Source: Phylloscopus collybita
Lineage: Eukaryota; Chordata; Aves; Passeriformes; Phylloscopidae
DNA: 64,000 nucleotides
NCBI GenBank assembly: GCA_027886175.1
Contig: JAJNNQ010000013.1
Span: 6,033,501-6,097,500, forward strand
Direction: 5' to 3'
The position numbers and the translations under genes were made by a program. A model generated the notes under the pieces. The model did not search any database. It was not told the origin of the DNA and worked only from the letters and a program-made list of their open reading frames with translations. Numbering within the stretch: position 1 is the first letter of the stretch; every line of letters starts with the position of its first letter. Of the stretch, positions 1 to 12,223 are shown piece by piece.

Positions 1-347
1 CTGAACTTGAAGAGATGACTGAGAGGTGACCTCATAAATGTCTGTCAGTGTCTGAAGGTGGGGGTGCCAGAAAGGATAAACACTGCTCATGGGTGCCAGA
101 CAACAGGACAAGGACAGTGGGCACAAACTGATGCACAGGATGGCCCACCTGAACATGAAGAAGAATTTCTTTACAGTGCAGTGACCAAGCACTGGAACAG
201 ATTGCCCAGACAGGTGGTGGAGTCTCCCTCACTGGAGATATTCAAGAACTGTCTGGGCACAATCCTGTGCCATGTGCTCTGGGGTGACTCTGCTTGAGCA
301 GGGAGGCTGGACCAGATGACCCACTGTGGTGCTTCCAACCTTTCTAG
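1..347 (+). mobile_element. CR1 LINE 3' end, truncated by the window edge
   Basis: This is the 3' end of a CR1 non-LTR retrotransposon on the plus strand. It contains the end of the reverse-transcriptase ORF (ORF2) and the short 3' UTR. The frame around 58-297 holds the residue string VTKHWNRLPRQVVESPSLEIF, a form of the C-terminal block seen in many avian CR1 copies. The following bases (TGAGCAGGGAGGCTGGACCA, then GACCCACTGTGGTGCTTCCAACC) match the usual CR1 3' UTR layout. The frame is disrupted upstream and the octamer tail is missing, so the copy is old and inactive. Its 5' part lies outside the window or was never inserted, since most CR1 copies are 5'-truncated. The family call is firm from recognition; the subfamily cannot be given. 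Confidence 0.9.
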
Positions 348-1860
348 GACATTTGTTTTAACCTCCCAAGAGTCCACTTGTCCCTGCAGAGCCCAGCGTG
401 GGTCTGACCCACAGCTGCCTCTGCCAGCAGGAGTCCCTCCCAGCCTGCTCCAGGCTGAGCCAGTACACCGAGCTCCTGGAGACATGGGCAGGCACACCCA
501 GCACCACAGACAGGCAGGTAAAATATCTGTTTTGCTTTAAGTAAAATGTTGATGGTGCTGTGCAATGAATGTACTGTGAGTGAAGTGCCACTGGAGATGT
601 CAGCCCTGAGATGCTAAAAACTTAAGACAGTTTAGTGTTAAAAGTGTGCCACAGAAGCGTTTTTACACTTTCAAAATGAATTTTCAATTTTCACAGACAC
701 TGTCCAAATTATCCTGGTATCATTCTGGTAAAATTTGTACAGAAATACAATATCTTTCCTGGAAGCAGATGAGCTTAACACCTTCAAATATGAAGTTTTT
801 CAGCAGGGCCAGACCCCAGCTCTCCCTAGCTTACTCCTGAATCGCATAAACTTGACATTACAATACCTTTATTCCTCACCCCTACACCCATCTAGTTGCT
901 GTATTTCAATTAGGATGCATTTCAGGATACCATAAAAATTGGAAAGGAATAAGCATCATCCTCTAAAACAGATAGAGCAGTTCCTAGAGAGGCTGAATTG
1001 GGAGAATTGCCTCTGGGCAGCCCTTTTGGTTTTCCCCAGAGGGTCTGGAGTGAGCAGGATGTATTGTTTCCCTCCGGTTTTTAGAGGTGAAGACAAATTA
1101 GCCTTTGCTTCTGACAAATTGGCTTCTTGTTTTCAATAACAAAGTCTCCTAATTGAAAACGTAAACCCCAATTTGAAAATCGCTTGGTTTTTTCACACTT
1201 TGCTTCTATCTTATTTGTGTGTCTTCATCATCTTTGAAAAGCGTTTATGGAAGGAAAGTCAGACAGCCTCAAAGCCTCCCACTAAAATAATGATAATCAG
1301 CACTGAGAGGCATGACTTTACAGGTGGTGACAGACAAATGTATTCAGAATAGCAGACAGAGAACAGTTTTTACCACCAGCCTGACTCTTTTCTCTGTTGT
1401 GTATTTTTGGTAGCAATTAAGTTGTCCTGTTTATACAGAGGGGAGTGTCCTGGAATAAAAGACTGGCTGGGCAAAGTGGGAAAACATTTGTGAATCTCTC
1501 ACCAGGAAAAGCACCACACCATTCTTATTTTCCATCACTTAAGTGTCAAAACCAACAGAGCCATGCACTCACTACACAGTGAGGCGGAGCTGGGCAGCAC
1601 TGCCAGGCTCAGCAGCCACAGGGCTCACTGCCCTCTTCTTCTCTCCCCAGCACAATGCCAGCTCCAAGCCAGCTCCTGATTTCTGATTGTTGCTTCAAGA
1701 AAAGGGTCTGAGAAGGCTCTGCTGAAGTCAGGCCGATAAATGTCTGAGAAATCTTCCAAAAAGAGGAGCAAGAGAAGTGTGTGCTCTTCCCGCACTGGTT
1801 TGCTTGGTGTGGGTTCTTCCAAGAGAAGAACCATGGCACATCTTCTCTTCCTGTTTCCTT
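348..1860. other. single-copy AT-rich sequence, no gene seen
   Basis: I see no gene, recognisable repeat or RNA gene here. Open frames are under about 110 codons and overlap on both strands, as expected by chance. Near 1560-1680 the sequence is slightly richer in G+C, without CpG clustering. Confidence 0.6.
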
Positions 1861-2320
1861 TGGGCCCTGGAAAGCTCTCTCTAATTAGGCACTTGCACTG
1901 CCCCTGAGAAACAATGAACAAACAAGCCAATTAGCCCCAATTCATTTCAAAGCGTGAAGTCCACCCGCAGCAGCACTTTTCAGAGCAAATTTCCTTGCTG
2001 GTGACTTTATTTTGTTACCATTTTTACTGCCATCTAATTGAAGGCACTGATGGCCAGTTGATTCATTTATCATCAAGTTTACAGGCCACACACTGCAATA
2101 CTAATTAGAGGCCAGACATTGTGCTTCAGACATTGTGCTTTCAGTTTGAAATACTGCTGGCATTTACGTGTAATTCCAATTCATTATGTTTCAAAGAAGC
2201 TGAGAGAGTGAGAATGAGATTTTTCAAAACCAGTCCTGAGATTAGGCAGGCCCAGATTGCACTCTCACACAGCTATTTTAAGTTTATTGGGAAAGGGGGT
2301 GGAGGATAATTAGCAGTTTC
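1861..2320. promoter_or_regulatory. candidate non-coding element with clustered homeodomain cores
   Basis: Five homeodomain-type core sites fall within about 430 bp: TAATTA at 1882-1887, 2102-2107 and 2307-2312, CAATTAG at 1928-1934, and TAATTG at 2035-2040. No gene or repeat explains the stretch. TAATTA cores are known binding sites of many homeodomain proteins, but they are also common by chance in AT-rich DNA. Reading this as an enhancer is inference only. A direct duplication of CAGACATTGTGCTT (2113-2126 and 2127-2140) lies inside it. Confidence 0.2.
2113..2140. repeat. 14-bp tandem duplication
   Basis: CAGACATTGTGCTT is present twice, head to tail, without mismatch. It is probably a small replication-slippage duplication. 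Confidence 0.9.
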
Positions 2321-5300
2321 CCCTCCTCCCCCCAATTTCTGACACTGCAAACCCAAAACCCACACAATCAATCTTGTATAAACGCCAGTAGTGAGCTCTG
2401 CTCCGTGTGCAGTTCTCACCCAGACCGATTTTCACAGGGAAGTGGTGAATTTTGCACTTGAGGTGAGAAATACTGCCCTAAGGATTTAAATCTGACAAGT
2501 GCCAAGGTCTTGTGAAGGTTCCTCTGTTTGGCGTGGAAAGAGGGGAAGGCAGACCTCAGCCTTCTCCATGCATTGGCTGAACAATAAATCACCAGAAGCC
2601 TGCAGACATTTGGCAGAGCTGCAAAGAATTGTTGTTTTAACTGAAATCTGATAGATTTTCTACTTCTAAGGCATTTTCAGATAAATACCTTGGATTTGGA
2701 GCCAGCTTCGCTCATCTTGCATGAGTTTCTCTACCAGCTTCACTGGGGCTACCCTGGACTGAGGTATGCAGGACCCAGCTCTGGGCAAGAAAAAAAAGCT
2801 TATTTTTTCTTGTTGTTTGATATTCTCATATTGCAGCTATTCCCTTCCTTCCCCTTTTTAGGTCCCCTACATCCTGACGGGCTCATTTCTCCCTAAATAA
2901 ACTTGAAGCACAGAAGCAAAATGCATTTGTTGCCTGGGAAACACACAATTCGGTATATGAGGTGGCCATCCTAGGAGAGCCATAGACCTCCAAGGAAGTT
3001 TTTATATCAATAAGTGTAACCAAGCAGAAGTACCAGGTTAGTATAACATTCCCTGCTACTTGGTTGTTACTTTTTGAAATGTTTGACGAGTCCCTCATTA
3101 TAGACCATGATTTATTTTTGTTTTATGTGGAGTCTTGCTCTTCATTTCAGAAATGTTTTACTATAACAGTGAGAGAATTTGACAGAATTTCAGGAGGGAG
3201 CAAAAAAGCACTGCCTAAGGATTACTGGTAAACTCCTCACCGTATCATCAGTGTCTCATTAGCTCCACTTTTTCACTTTGATTCACAGACTGTTTTCTGT
3301 AACACTCTGCTCCTTTGAATCACTTATCTCCTCAGACCTTCTGAATGCCAGTAAATACATTGCAAAAGCATCCAAGATTCTAGCACTGACAGTAGGCTAT
3401 CAACAACAAGCCCCCTTTCTCTCAGGAAAATATTCACACCTCTGTTTTCCTAGAACAGCTACAAGGAGGGGTGTGCTTCCTTGGGGAGACTGACTGAGAA
3501 TGCTCCAAGAAACACTCCAGCACTTCACATATGGGGGTTATTTTCCAGTTAATTTATGATGACTCCTAAAGATCCCAGCAATGATCATTTTTCTTCTTGG
3601 CAAACAAGGAAACTATTATTAGCAGGGCAATAACATTATATATTTTCTCAGATACGAATCTAGGGGCATACATTAAATTCAGTCATACATCAGTCCAGTG
3701 TAGCACAAACTCTGCAAGTATCTTGTATGATACATCAGGAAAGCAAACTCTGTATTAATACATCTTATTACATTTATCAAGGATTTCTTCCAGCTGGTTC
3801 ACAGTGCTTGCTATAACAAAAGCAAAGCCAAAAAGGGGCGGCATAAGAGGCAGACACAATCCCTCAAACAACAGCACTAAAAACAAAAGAAAATGCTGAG
3901 AGCCCTGTCCTTGTGGTAAAGAACCTTGAAATAGTCAAAGTCAGAAGCTAGGGTAACTGTACCAAGAACCTAGTCCCAAATAAAGGTTACAATGGGTTTA
4001 AAAGTTGATCCAGACCTGTGGTTAAAGGATGTTTTATATAAGGACTTGTCCTAGTTGAATGGGGCATTTTCTGCACCGGGAACAGAGGGGAACAGGAGAT
4101 CCTCAAGTGGTTTACCAGGCTGCCTCCAGCTTTCTTTATCAGTGAGTAGCTTTTCCTCTCTCTTTTCTTCAAGTAAGAGCCAGCTGTAATACTTTTGGAT
4201 TTTTTTTATGTCTGTGTGTTAGCATTACTGCCACAAGGCCTCAGAGAGAATCTATCTCAGCTGCAAGCAAGGCTGAGGTGACATCTACATATGGATTCCA
4301 GCAGAGCCAGGAAAAAAAAAGAAATTATTCGTGCTGTGCAGCTCTCACAGATATACTGGCCAGCACAGGCAACAGCACGTTTACAACCCACAGCATTAGG
4401 CATCACCTTGTGATATAAAAGCAGTTTTCCCAAAAATCAACTGTCCCTTGATTTTTGGGACTATCTTTTCAACAGGGTTCATAAAGAAGTTTTAAAAGAG
4501 ACAATTCATGGGCTTTATCAAGAGAGCAGAGACTGAGCCTTCCCTGTTTCCTTAAATCAGAAGGAGGTTACTGCTTTAACATTCTTCTCCAGCATCCAAG
4601 CTCCATGCCGTAATCTGATCCCTCCAGTGACAATAAGAAAAGCAGCCTACGTTGCTGCAGAAGAAAAATAAACCAGAAAAATAAACCAGCAATTAGCAAG
4701 TTCCTATATGTTTCCTGTTTATACAATACAGCTCTTTTGCGGGGCAAAAGCCCGGAAGAAACTGATAGGCCTGGAAAAGATTTATAATAAAGGTTATTTG
4801 AAATACCCACCAATGCAACTAGACTTGTTGTTTCCTCTATTTAGAATGTGAAAGGATGGATTTAAGTGTGGAATTAAAGAGCCAGGACTGGCTAGAGATG
4901 GCAGCAGGGAGGGCTGTCTACAGCTGTCACCTGTGGCAAAGCTGGTTTGCACTACTAGGAGTGAGTAGGGATATTTCCCATCACAATTACTTTATTTGAG
5001 ACAGACTATGTGCAGAGTTCACTTCATTATGCATTAGAAATTACCATTTTTGAATGTGAGAGTAGTGAAGGAAACTGTTGATTGGCTGCTGCTCATTTTT
5101 GAGGACCCTCGAGGTAATACCCTCCTCTGCTTATCTCTATCCCCAATACGAGCAGTTGTACTTAATCTTCAGTGAACCCTACCACACATTTTGCCATTAG
5201 ACTTCTATGCTCAAGCACCTCATCAAACAAACCAAGCTGTGCTTGTTCTTACACAGATCACTATGCCCCAAGACCTTCAATGATACCCATTATCAATTGC

Positions 5301-5739
5301 AGGTTTCACAGTTTGGGGTTTCCCCCCCAACTCATTTTTTTATGGAGTCTTAGACAAACTACTAACCTATTGAGAGACTCTCAGTAATAGGTCCTTTCCC
5401 CTTTGTCCCAGTCATGCTTGATAGTTTTAGTCTTCTCTCTGAGCAGAGTTTGAGTTGAGAAAATGAGTTTTTGTTTCAAGACAGGTACCAACCACAGGAG
5501 GAGCTGAGGCAGCTCCTGCCTCTTTGGGTGGAGCAGCAGGAGCAGAGCGTGCAGGGGCAGACTGCAGTCTGTCTCTGACAATAGACAGCACCAGCCAGGT
5601 GCTGTAACAGCTCACTCACCATGGAAGAGTCAGCTGTAGCCTCACTCCTGTCAGGAGTTTGCTGGATAACCTTCCCATCACACTGCACACAGTGATTTCT
5701 CATTTAACAGGAGCTTAGCATCACTAGTCCTTTATGTAA
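2321..5739. other. single-copy sequence, no gene seen
   Basis: No coding gene, transposon or RNA gene is recognisable. The only structures noted are a two-copy repeat of AGAAAAATAAACC at 4662-4687 and the inverted repeat at 4428-4460, which is listed separately. Confidence 0.6.
4428..4460. repeat. inverted repeat, 13-bp perfect arms
   Basis: The left arm TCCCAAAAATCAA (4428-4440) and right arm TTGATTTTTGGGA (4448-4460) are perfect reverse complements around a 7-base spacer, CTGTCCC. It has no T-run or gene context that would make it a terminator. It may simply be a local inverted duplication. Confidence 0.85.
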
Positions 5740-5793
5740 AAAAAAACCAAAACAAAAAACAAAAAACCAAACAAACAAACAAACAAAAAAACC
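5740..5793 (+). repeat. A-rich low-complexity / CAAA repeat
   Basis: This stretch is nearly all A with scattered C and ends in four consecutive CAAA-type units. It has no associated element body, so it is more likely a simple repeat than a retroposon tail. Confidence 0.85.
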
Positions 5794-8700
5794 CTGTAGA
5801 AGATTCAGGCACAATCTTTTTTGTTACAATTGTATTTGCAGGGGATATTAAAAGACCCTACTCCTAGAAATGCATTTTAAATGCATTTAAATTCTGTTAT
5901 TTCTGGCTTGTCCAAGTTTGAGTTCAGATACTTGTAGTAATGAATAAAGTTTGTCATTATTCCAGAATATTTAACTACATATCAGAAGATCTAAAATGTT
6001 GGTTTGTGTTTTCCTTTTTTTTTTTTTTTAACTATTAACTCAAGAACAAAAAAGCCATAAACCCACCCAAAGTTTGAAAGAGCTACAAAGTTTCATTCTG
6101 ATCCGTGCTTTAAGATCAAGTGAACCATGCAAAAAAAATTTTTTTTTCCACCAGTCAATTTATTTTTAAAACTTGAAAACCACATTACTGGGACAAAATT
6201 TAAGGTGCAATATCAAACAGGAGAGTAGTACAAGTTTTGGTCAAAAAGACCAAAGCCTATGCTTGAAAATGTACTTTAAATGTACTTCCCTGAACCTGGC
6301 CAGAGAGAGAGAGAAAAATTTAAGCTAAACTAACAGTCTGTTCCCCCAGATTTCATTGAGGGTGGGATCAGAGGCCCTATATGCCCAAGGTTCCAGGTCC
6401 CCAGAGCCCCCATAGCTGTGGAGTCCTCCAGAGTGAGGACTGGCCAGGTGTGTTCCAGGACTTCCATGCATCTACATTAAACCCCCTTTTCAACCACTTA
6501 ATCTTCAAGCTTCAATTTTTCATTAAATTGTTAAGCTTTACTTTGCAGATATGCATTCATGGACTGCCAGATCGAGACAAAGGAGCTGCAAGCCTGAGGA
6601 CAGTTCTAAGTTCATCATCCAAACTTTTCTGGAGAGATAAGTCCATGGTATTGCACAATAGTGAGCACTGAGTTCAGTATTGTTTTTTATCTTTCCAAAG
6701 ATCTTTTATTCCACTAGCTGTTTATTGTATTTACTGTACATTAAGCCAGCAGTTTCTCCTCTTGCAGTTTGCTTGGAACTATTATTAGCAAATGTTTAAC
6801 ATATACAGACTTCTCTCAGATGTCCAAGCCAAGTTTGCAGACTGTGCATTAAGAAGCTTTCGAGTAAACTACTGGCAAGAAAAGGCTGGATAAATTAAAA
6901 ATGGGAAGAAACACTGGCTTCTCATATTCTAGTTCAAAAAATGGTGGAATAGATTTCATTCACATTTCCCAGGACACTACTGAAGAGAATGGTTTCATGA
7001 TTGCTTAACCTTAACTGTAGATTTATGATATGAATGAGCTATAATCATCAGATTAAAGGGGTAAAATTTAGGAAAACTGTGGGTTGAACAATCCTAAGAT
7101 ATATGGCCAGTCCTGTGATGTGAAGTGGGCTATGGAAAAAGAATAACATAATAATAACATACATTTTTAGTATCTTTCATCCACAAGAATTTCAAAATGC
7201 TTCCCAGACCAAACATGAAAGTCCAGATTCTGATTTCTTCTTCCCTGGTGTAAATCCAAGGTGATTTGACTGAAGTTATTAGAGTCAACTCTTCATTTTC
7301 AAAATTGAATTTGAGATCAGACGTTTGGCCCTATTGTAGACACACAGTAATGGCATTCATTTGTGCACTGGTCCCATTCAAACAGTTATAATTTGAAGCA
7401 AATTCATTTTCCAGGATTGGGAAAAACAGAACTGATAAATCTGGCACTCAAATACATACGGCAAGAAAGAAGAAAAAAGCACTAATGTACATTTTTAATG
7501 TTCATCCAGAGATGTAAAACAGGCAAGCATTCCACTGAGTATAAAATATTATTCCTTTAATTCAGATCAGGCAAAACTTCTCCTAGAAAACACTGAAGTA
7601 AAAGAGTAGGAGGAGGCAGAAAGAAGAGTTATATGGAAGCACGTTAAGATAAACTACATAGATGCTATCTGTCCAGTCCACTCAAGAAATCTTTCTTGAC
7701 AGCAAAATAAGCTTTGCTTTGGTGTAGTATCCCTCATTTCCAGCCACACCCAGATCCTTTCTGAAATGCATGAGGATATATTTTCCTTAGTTCTACAATC
7801 ACTGACTGTGTTTTTACTGTGCTGTGGGAACTAAAAGCAAGAGATCCTTCACGATTATCAGTATTTTCCAAGTTGACTTGGGAGGACATTGCAGCTGATC
7901 TGAAAATTGTTGGGCTTGTTTGGTGGGTTTGTGTTTGGGGATTTTGTGTTTGCTTGTTAGAGTGTTTTTTAAAAGCCTAAGCCATATCCTACATTTTTAC
8001 ATTCTGGACCCATCTGATACTTGCTGAAGCTCACTCAGTTTCTTTGTTAATTCCAGTGAAGCTTAGGCTGAGATCTTCTATGACCACAGAACTGAAGTAG
8101 ATTGCTTGGGGCTCCTTCACAAGAGAAAAGCTCCTCGACCCTTTCTACACACCCTGCAGAAATGATCCCTCAATCCTTTTTCCAGGGCAAGGAACAAGGG
8201 TCAATTATCTTTCAGGGAAAGAAACATCTCTACTTTTTTCTGCCTTTTTCACAAAATTGTACCCTTCCTAATCCAATTGAATGTTCAGCAAAAAACTTAA
8301 ACCTTCCCAGGAGAGTATTTATCTGATCTCAGGTCAGTAAAAGTGGCTTTAGAACTTAAGCTGCTGGTATGTAAAGAGCAACAAACCCTGCTGTTTATTT
8401 GAGCAGTAGGGTCAGAAAGCAAGCCCAAACCTAGAGGAAAAAGTTAGAAAAAGTTCCCTTTGAATGATGGACATTCAGCTATCTTCTGTTATTTAAATAA
8501 ACAGGGTTTGCACACAGAATTGATCAAGATTGGAAAAATCCTTTTGTATTTCTGAGCTTCTGATTTCAGACAACCAAGGACCACCACCAATACGAGTCAA
8601 CATTTAGTGTGTGAGTTTGCCAGTTCTTGGCCTTCTGCAATTCATTTCAAGAACAAAAAGAAGGAGATGCTGCAAATTCATGATACTACCAGTATAAAGT

Positions 8701-11700
8701 TCAGTAGCCTAAGATAAAATTAGTTAGGGTCAAAAGGGAGACAGGGATAATTGATACAAGTCCTTTAAATTTTTTTCACAATAACAAAAAAAAATCTTCA
8801 TCTAATTAATATCCCAGGAACAATTCTCCAATTGCATTACTCTGCAACTAAGCCCTGAAACAAAGACTGTGAATTTAAGGAAAGTACTGTGATTTATATA
8901 CAGGCTGACATTGAGACTGCTAAAATTCAGCAAAATTTATCCTTAGTGGTGATTTTGTAATGGCTAATGTTAATTAAGGTACAATTTCTTTACACTAACT
9001 TAGGGAGGCCTGTTACACCCTGTGTATTAAATATGTGCTTGCCAACCAAAACCACACAGAAATACAGAGGAATGAGATGTTTAAGAAAGCCCTTCTCTGT
9101 CTGGCCCCTGTGTTCTTTCCTGTCTGGCCCAAATACAGATTCTAAGGGTGTACTCTGTTTAAAGAAATAAAATTCCTTAATAGTCTGTTGGGCAGTAACC
9201 TTGCCACATCTCTCAGCCTAGCAATCATTTGCTCGAGCAAGGACCAGTGCCTGAACATCTCTAGTCCTCTGAGGAAAGGACAGGAGGCTGATTTTAACCC
9301 CTACCACTCTCTCACCAGGACTGTACCTACCTGGACTCTGCCACAATGGGCACTGAGCAGCCCCAGGGAAGGAGCAGGGGGAGGCACAGCCAAGCTGTGA
9401 CTCTGCTAAGCATCCACAGCCCCCTGGCTGCTGCCAGCTCACAGCTTGCCCCCCATCCTTCAGCCCCGAATAAGGCTAAAAGCAAGATATCCTGCAAAAG
9501 AAGACTCTCATTGCTGAGAAAAATTAAAAAAGAAAAAAATCCATCCACTTTCACTTGCTGCATGTGGAAACACAGGATTTTCCATGTACTGCCCATAAAA
9601 ATACAGGATTGCAGCAAGGAGGAAAGTTAAAATTACACAGTTGGTGAGTTTTTAGTTTGTTAATGAAACTGTCCTGAGAAGGCCTAAATATTTCTCAAAT
9701 CAAGGGAGTTAACAATAAAGATAAGTACATTCTGATTTGGTAGATAAACATCTTGAGTTCCCACTAACTTCAATTATCCACTCATCTCTCAAGTCAAACC
9801 CTCCTCTGTTGTAGGGCTGGGAACTGCTCTGAGCAATCCAGAGAATGTTCAGAATGTATGAAAAATTCCCTTCTGCAACAAATACACAACCTGTGTTCTC
9901 AGTTAAACCGTTTTTAAACATAGCAAAGGTGCTGAGACCTGAGTGTGCATGGCAATGTTACACTGACAGAATGGGATCTGGCTGGAGGTGCCTCCTCTCC
10001 CTTGTCTAAAATGTGCCTGCTTTCAGCACAAAATGCATTTGTTTCTTTCCCTGGCTCAGGGCATCATCACAAGTAACAAGACACACCTAACACCTTCCTA
10101 ATGTTCTCTACCTGCCTTTGCTGCATGCAATATGGGAAGCAAAACATTCCCCAGTACCTCTGTGATAGCAGTACTGAAAGATATCAAGGCACTCTTGTCA
10201 AGATTCTTCTCTGCTTTTCTCAAGTACAAAATGAACAAAAAAAAAAATTCAGTTGTTATGCCCCTTACCTTTAACTGGGCATAGGAGCAACCTATGGATA
10301 AAAGATGTGTTTGATGCAAGCCCTGATCACCTTGAAGCAGGGTTTTAACTTAAAGATGAAAAATGTGAACAGTGAATTCAAGAGGAGTTGATAAATCCCA
10401 TTTTAAGGGATATATGTATATACTAACTGCACTCAGACTTACTCTTCAGGAGATTTCTTCTTCCAAGTTGCATGTAAACATTCGTTTCAGCAGAACTACT
10501 TATTTAAGGTACCAGGCATTTTTTGCATTTATAGTCCCATATTTCATGGTCTTCAGGGAAAGAGTGAAGCTTCCTGTCTCATTTGCCCCTATTAACAGTA
10601 CCTCCTGCCTGTTGCAACTCCTAATTCACATTTGAAAGGTGCTTGAGGCAGCCAGATGAAGCAAATACTGGAACTAAAAAAAATAACTCAGTCAGTAAAG
10701 TATCAAACCCAATACTGAGTACTCTTTGGCCTAAAAAGCAGTGATACATTTTCCAGGAAATATACTAAAGAGCAGAAGCTGAAATCTAGTGAATCAAGTC
10801 AGGAAAATGGTCTTAAAGTGAGAGGTTAGCTGCACTAAGGACATGTTTTTACAACCACCTGTATGGAAAAGATGAGATGTACCCTATTAGTATGGAGATT
10901 GGCATTGTCCATTTATAAATATATTCCCTTTCTCATGCTACAGCCTTGTTCAAATGGAAATTTCCATTGCTTTTGTAGTGCTTGAGTCTTATTAATTTAA
11001 TTTTAAATTTGGGGGTGTGTGACTTATGTGTTGATCTCTGAGAAGCAAGCACAATTTTTGTAAGGAGAAAGAAAGAAACATGTTTCTCTGATAAGTTATT
11101 ACAGAAGTGGTCAGGTTAACACCACCAATATGCCAGTGGTGTTGAGTTTTCCACTCAAGCAGAGTTTGGAGTATTGGAACAGTATCCAGCAATCTTGGTG
11201 TGCTTAATCCAGCACCACATATCATGTCCTGCACAAGGAGTAGGAGCAGGGGGCACAGAAGCCCAGCAGAGGGGCACTGGAAGCATCATTTGTCCATGGC
11301 TGTTTCTGGAAGACAACCTGGTGAAGTTTTCTCATGCCACTCTGTCTTTGAAGGCACTACAGTGGTGCTCTGCATCCTCAGACACTGCCGGTGTTCCCAC
11401 ATGTGACATTGGATTTGCCAAATGCAATGGCTAAGGAGGTCTAAACATGTGCCCAGGGCTTTGTCTCAGTCTTTCCTCTCCTGCCAGACTTGCTGTTAAT
11501 GTTTTCTTTATTTTGGAAAAGATGCAGTGAAAGAAGAGTGCCACTCCATACCTCAGGCCTGCTGGTGACTAAAACATTTCTTACATCATTGGCAAAGGAG
11601 CCATCAGTGTTCCTCAACACCAATCTTGTGATGTGTGAGCCTACTGCTCCCCATCACCTTCTCTGTCCTCTGGTTTCCTGCTGACAAAACCAGTGACATG

Positions 11701-11740
11701 GCTGTTCTTCAATAAATCAGCCCTCGGTGGTGTTTTATGA
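5794..11740. other. single-copy AT-rich sequence, no gene seen
   Basis: No gene or transposon is recognised in almost 6 kb. Minor features are a T-run near 6017-6030, a GT-rich low-complexity stretch near 7910-7970, and a somewhat more GC-rich patch at about 9310-9480. Open frames on both strands of that patch (about 70-96 codons) overlap one another and resemble no family I know. Confidence 0.55.
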
Positions 11741-12223
11741 TGTCATGGTGAGCACAGGCCTGACCCTTGGTCTTGTATTCCTCTGGAGAATGGTTTTTCC
11801 CCTAAAACCCCCTGAAGCCTGTAACCATGTAGTTTGACCCTTCCTTCCTATCTTGACCCTATTGGCTCAGGTCCAGCTATCTTTCCTGAGCAGGAGACTA
11901 GATGAAGTCCCGTTCTTCCTTGTTCCCTCTCTTCCTGCCCTGGAACCCTTCGAGAATAAAGCCTTGGACTAATCCCAGGGGGTGAGAGCCTCTTCTGGAA
12001 TCTTTTGCCCTGTACCCTGAGATATTCTTCCAAATCCCCTCAAGGAATTGAGGAGCCTGGGGGGCGGAGGGGGGATATTTCACCTTGGTGATCAGCATCT
12101 CGGCACACCGGGAAGCTTCCTGCTCTAACCGCTCTGGCAGCCAAGCAAACCTGCCTACGCTGCAGAAATTATCTGAATTACCTCACCTCTGTGTATCGTA
12201 ATAACCCCTACCACACATTATGC
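11735..12223. repeat. target-site duplication flanking the 11.7-kb solo LTR
   Basis: TTATGA at 11735-11740 and TTATGC at 12218-12223 flank the LTR. They match in five of six bases. Either a 6-bp duplication has one later substitution, or the duplication is 5 bp plus a chance neighbour. Six bases would fit the ERVK-like (beta-retroviral) group, known to duplicate six bases. Confidence 0.6.
11741..12217 (+). mobile_element. solo LTR of an endogenous retrovirus (probably ERVK-like)
   Basis: This 477-bp unit begins TGTCATGG and ends ACCACACA, the TG...CA ends expected of a retroviral LTR. The flanking bases TTATGA and TTATGC look like a target duplication. A polyadenylation signal AATAAA lies at 11955-11960, followed by a GC-richer segment that would be R/U5. 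The body (for example CCCTAAAACCCCCTGAAGCC near 11801) resembles LTRs I recall from passerine genomes. No gag, pol or env remnant and no second LTR is nearby, so the provirus was probably lost by LTR-LTR recombination. The plus orientation follows from the polyadenylation signal. The class is inferred from target-duplication length and memory; the LTR call is stronger than the class call. Confidence 0.7.
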
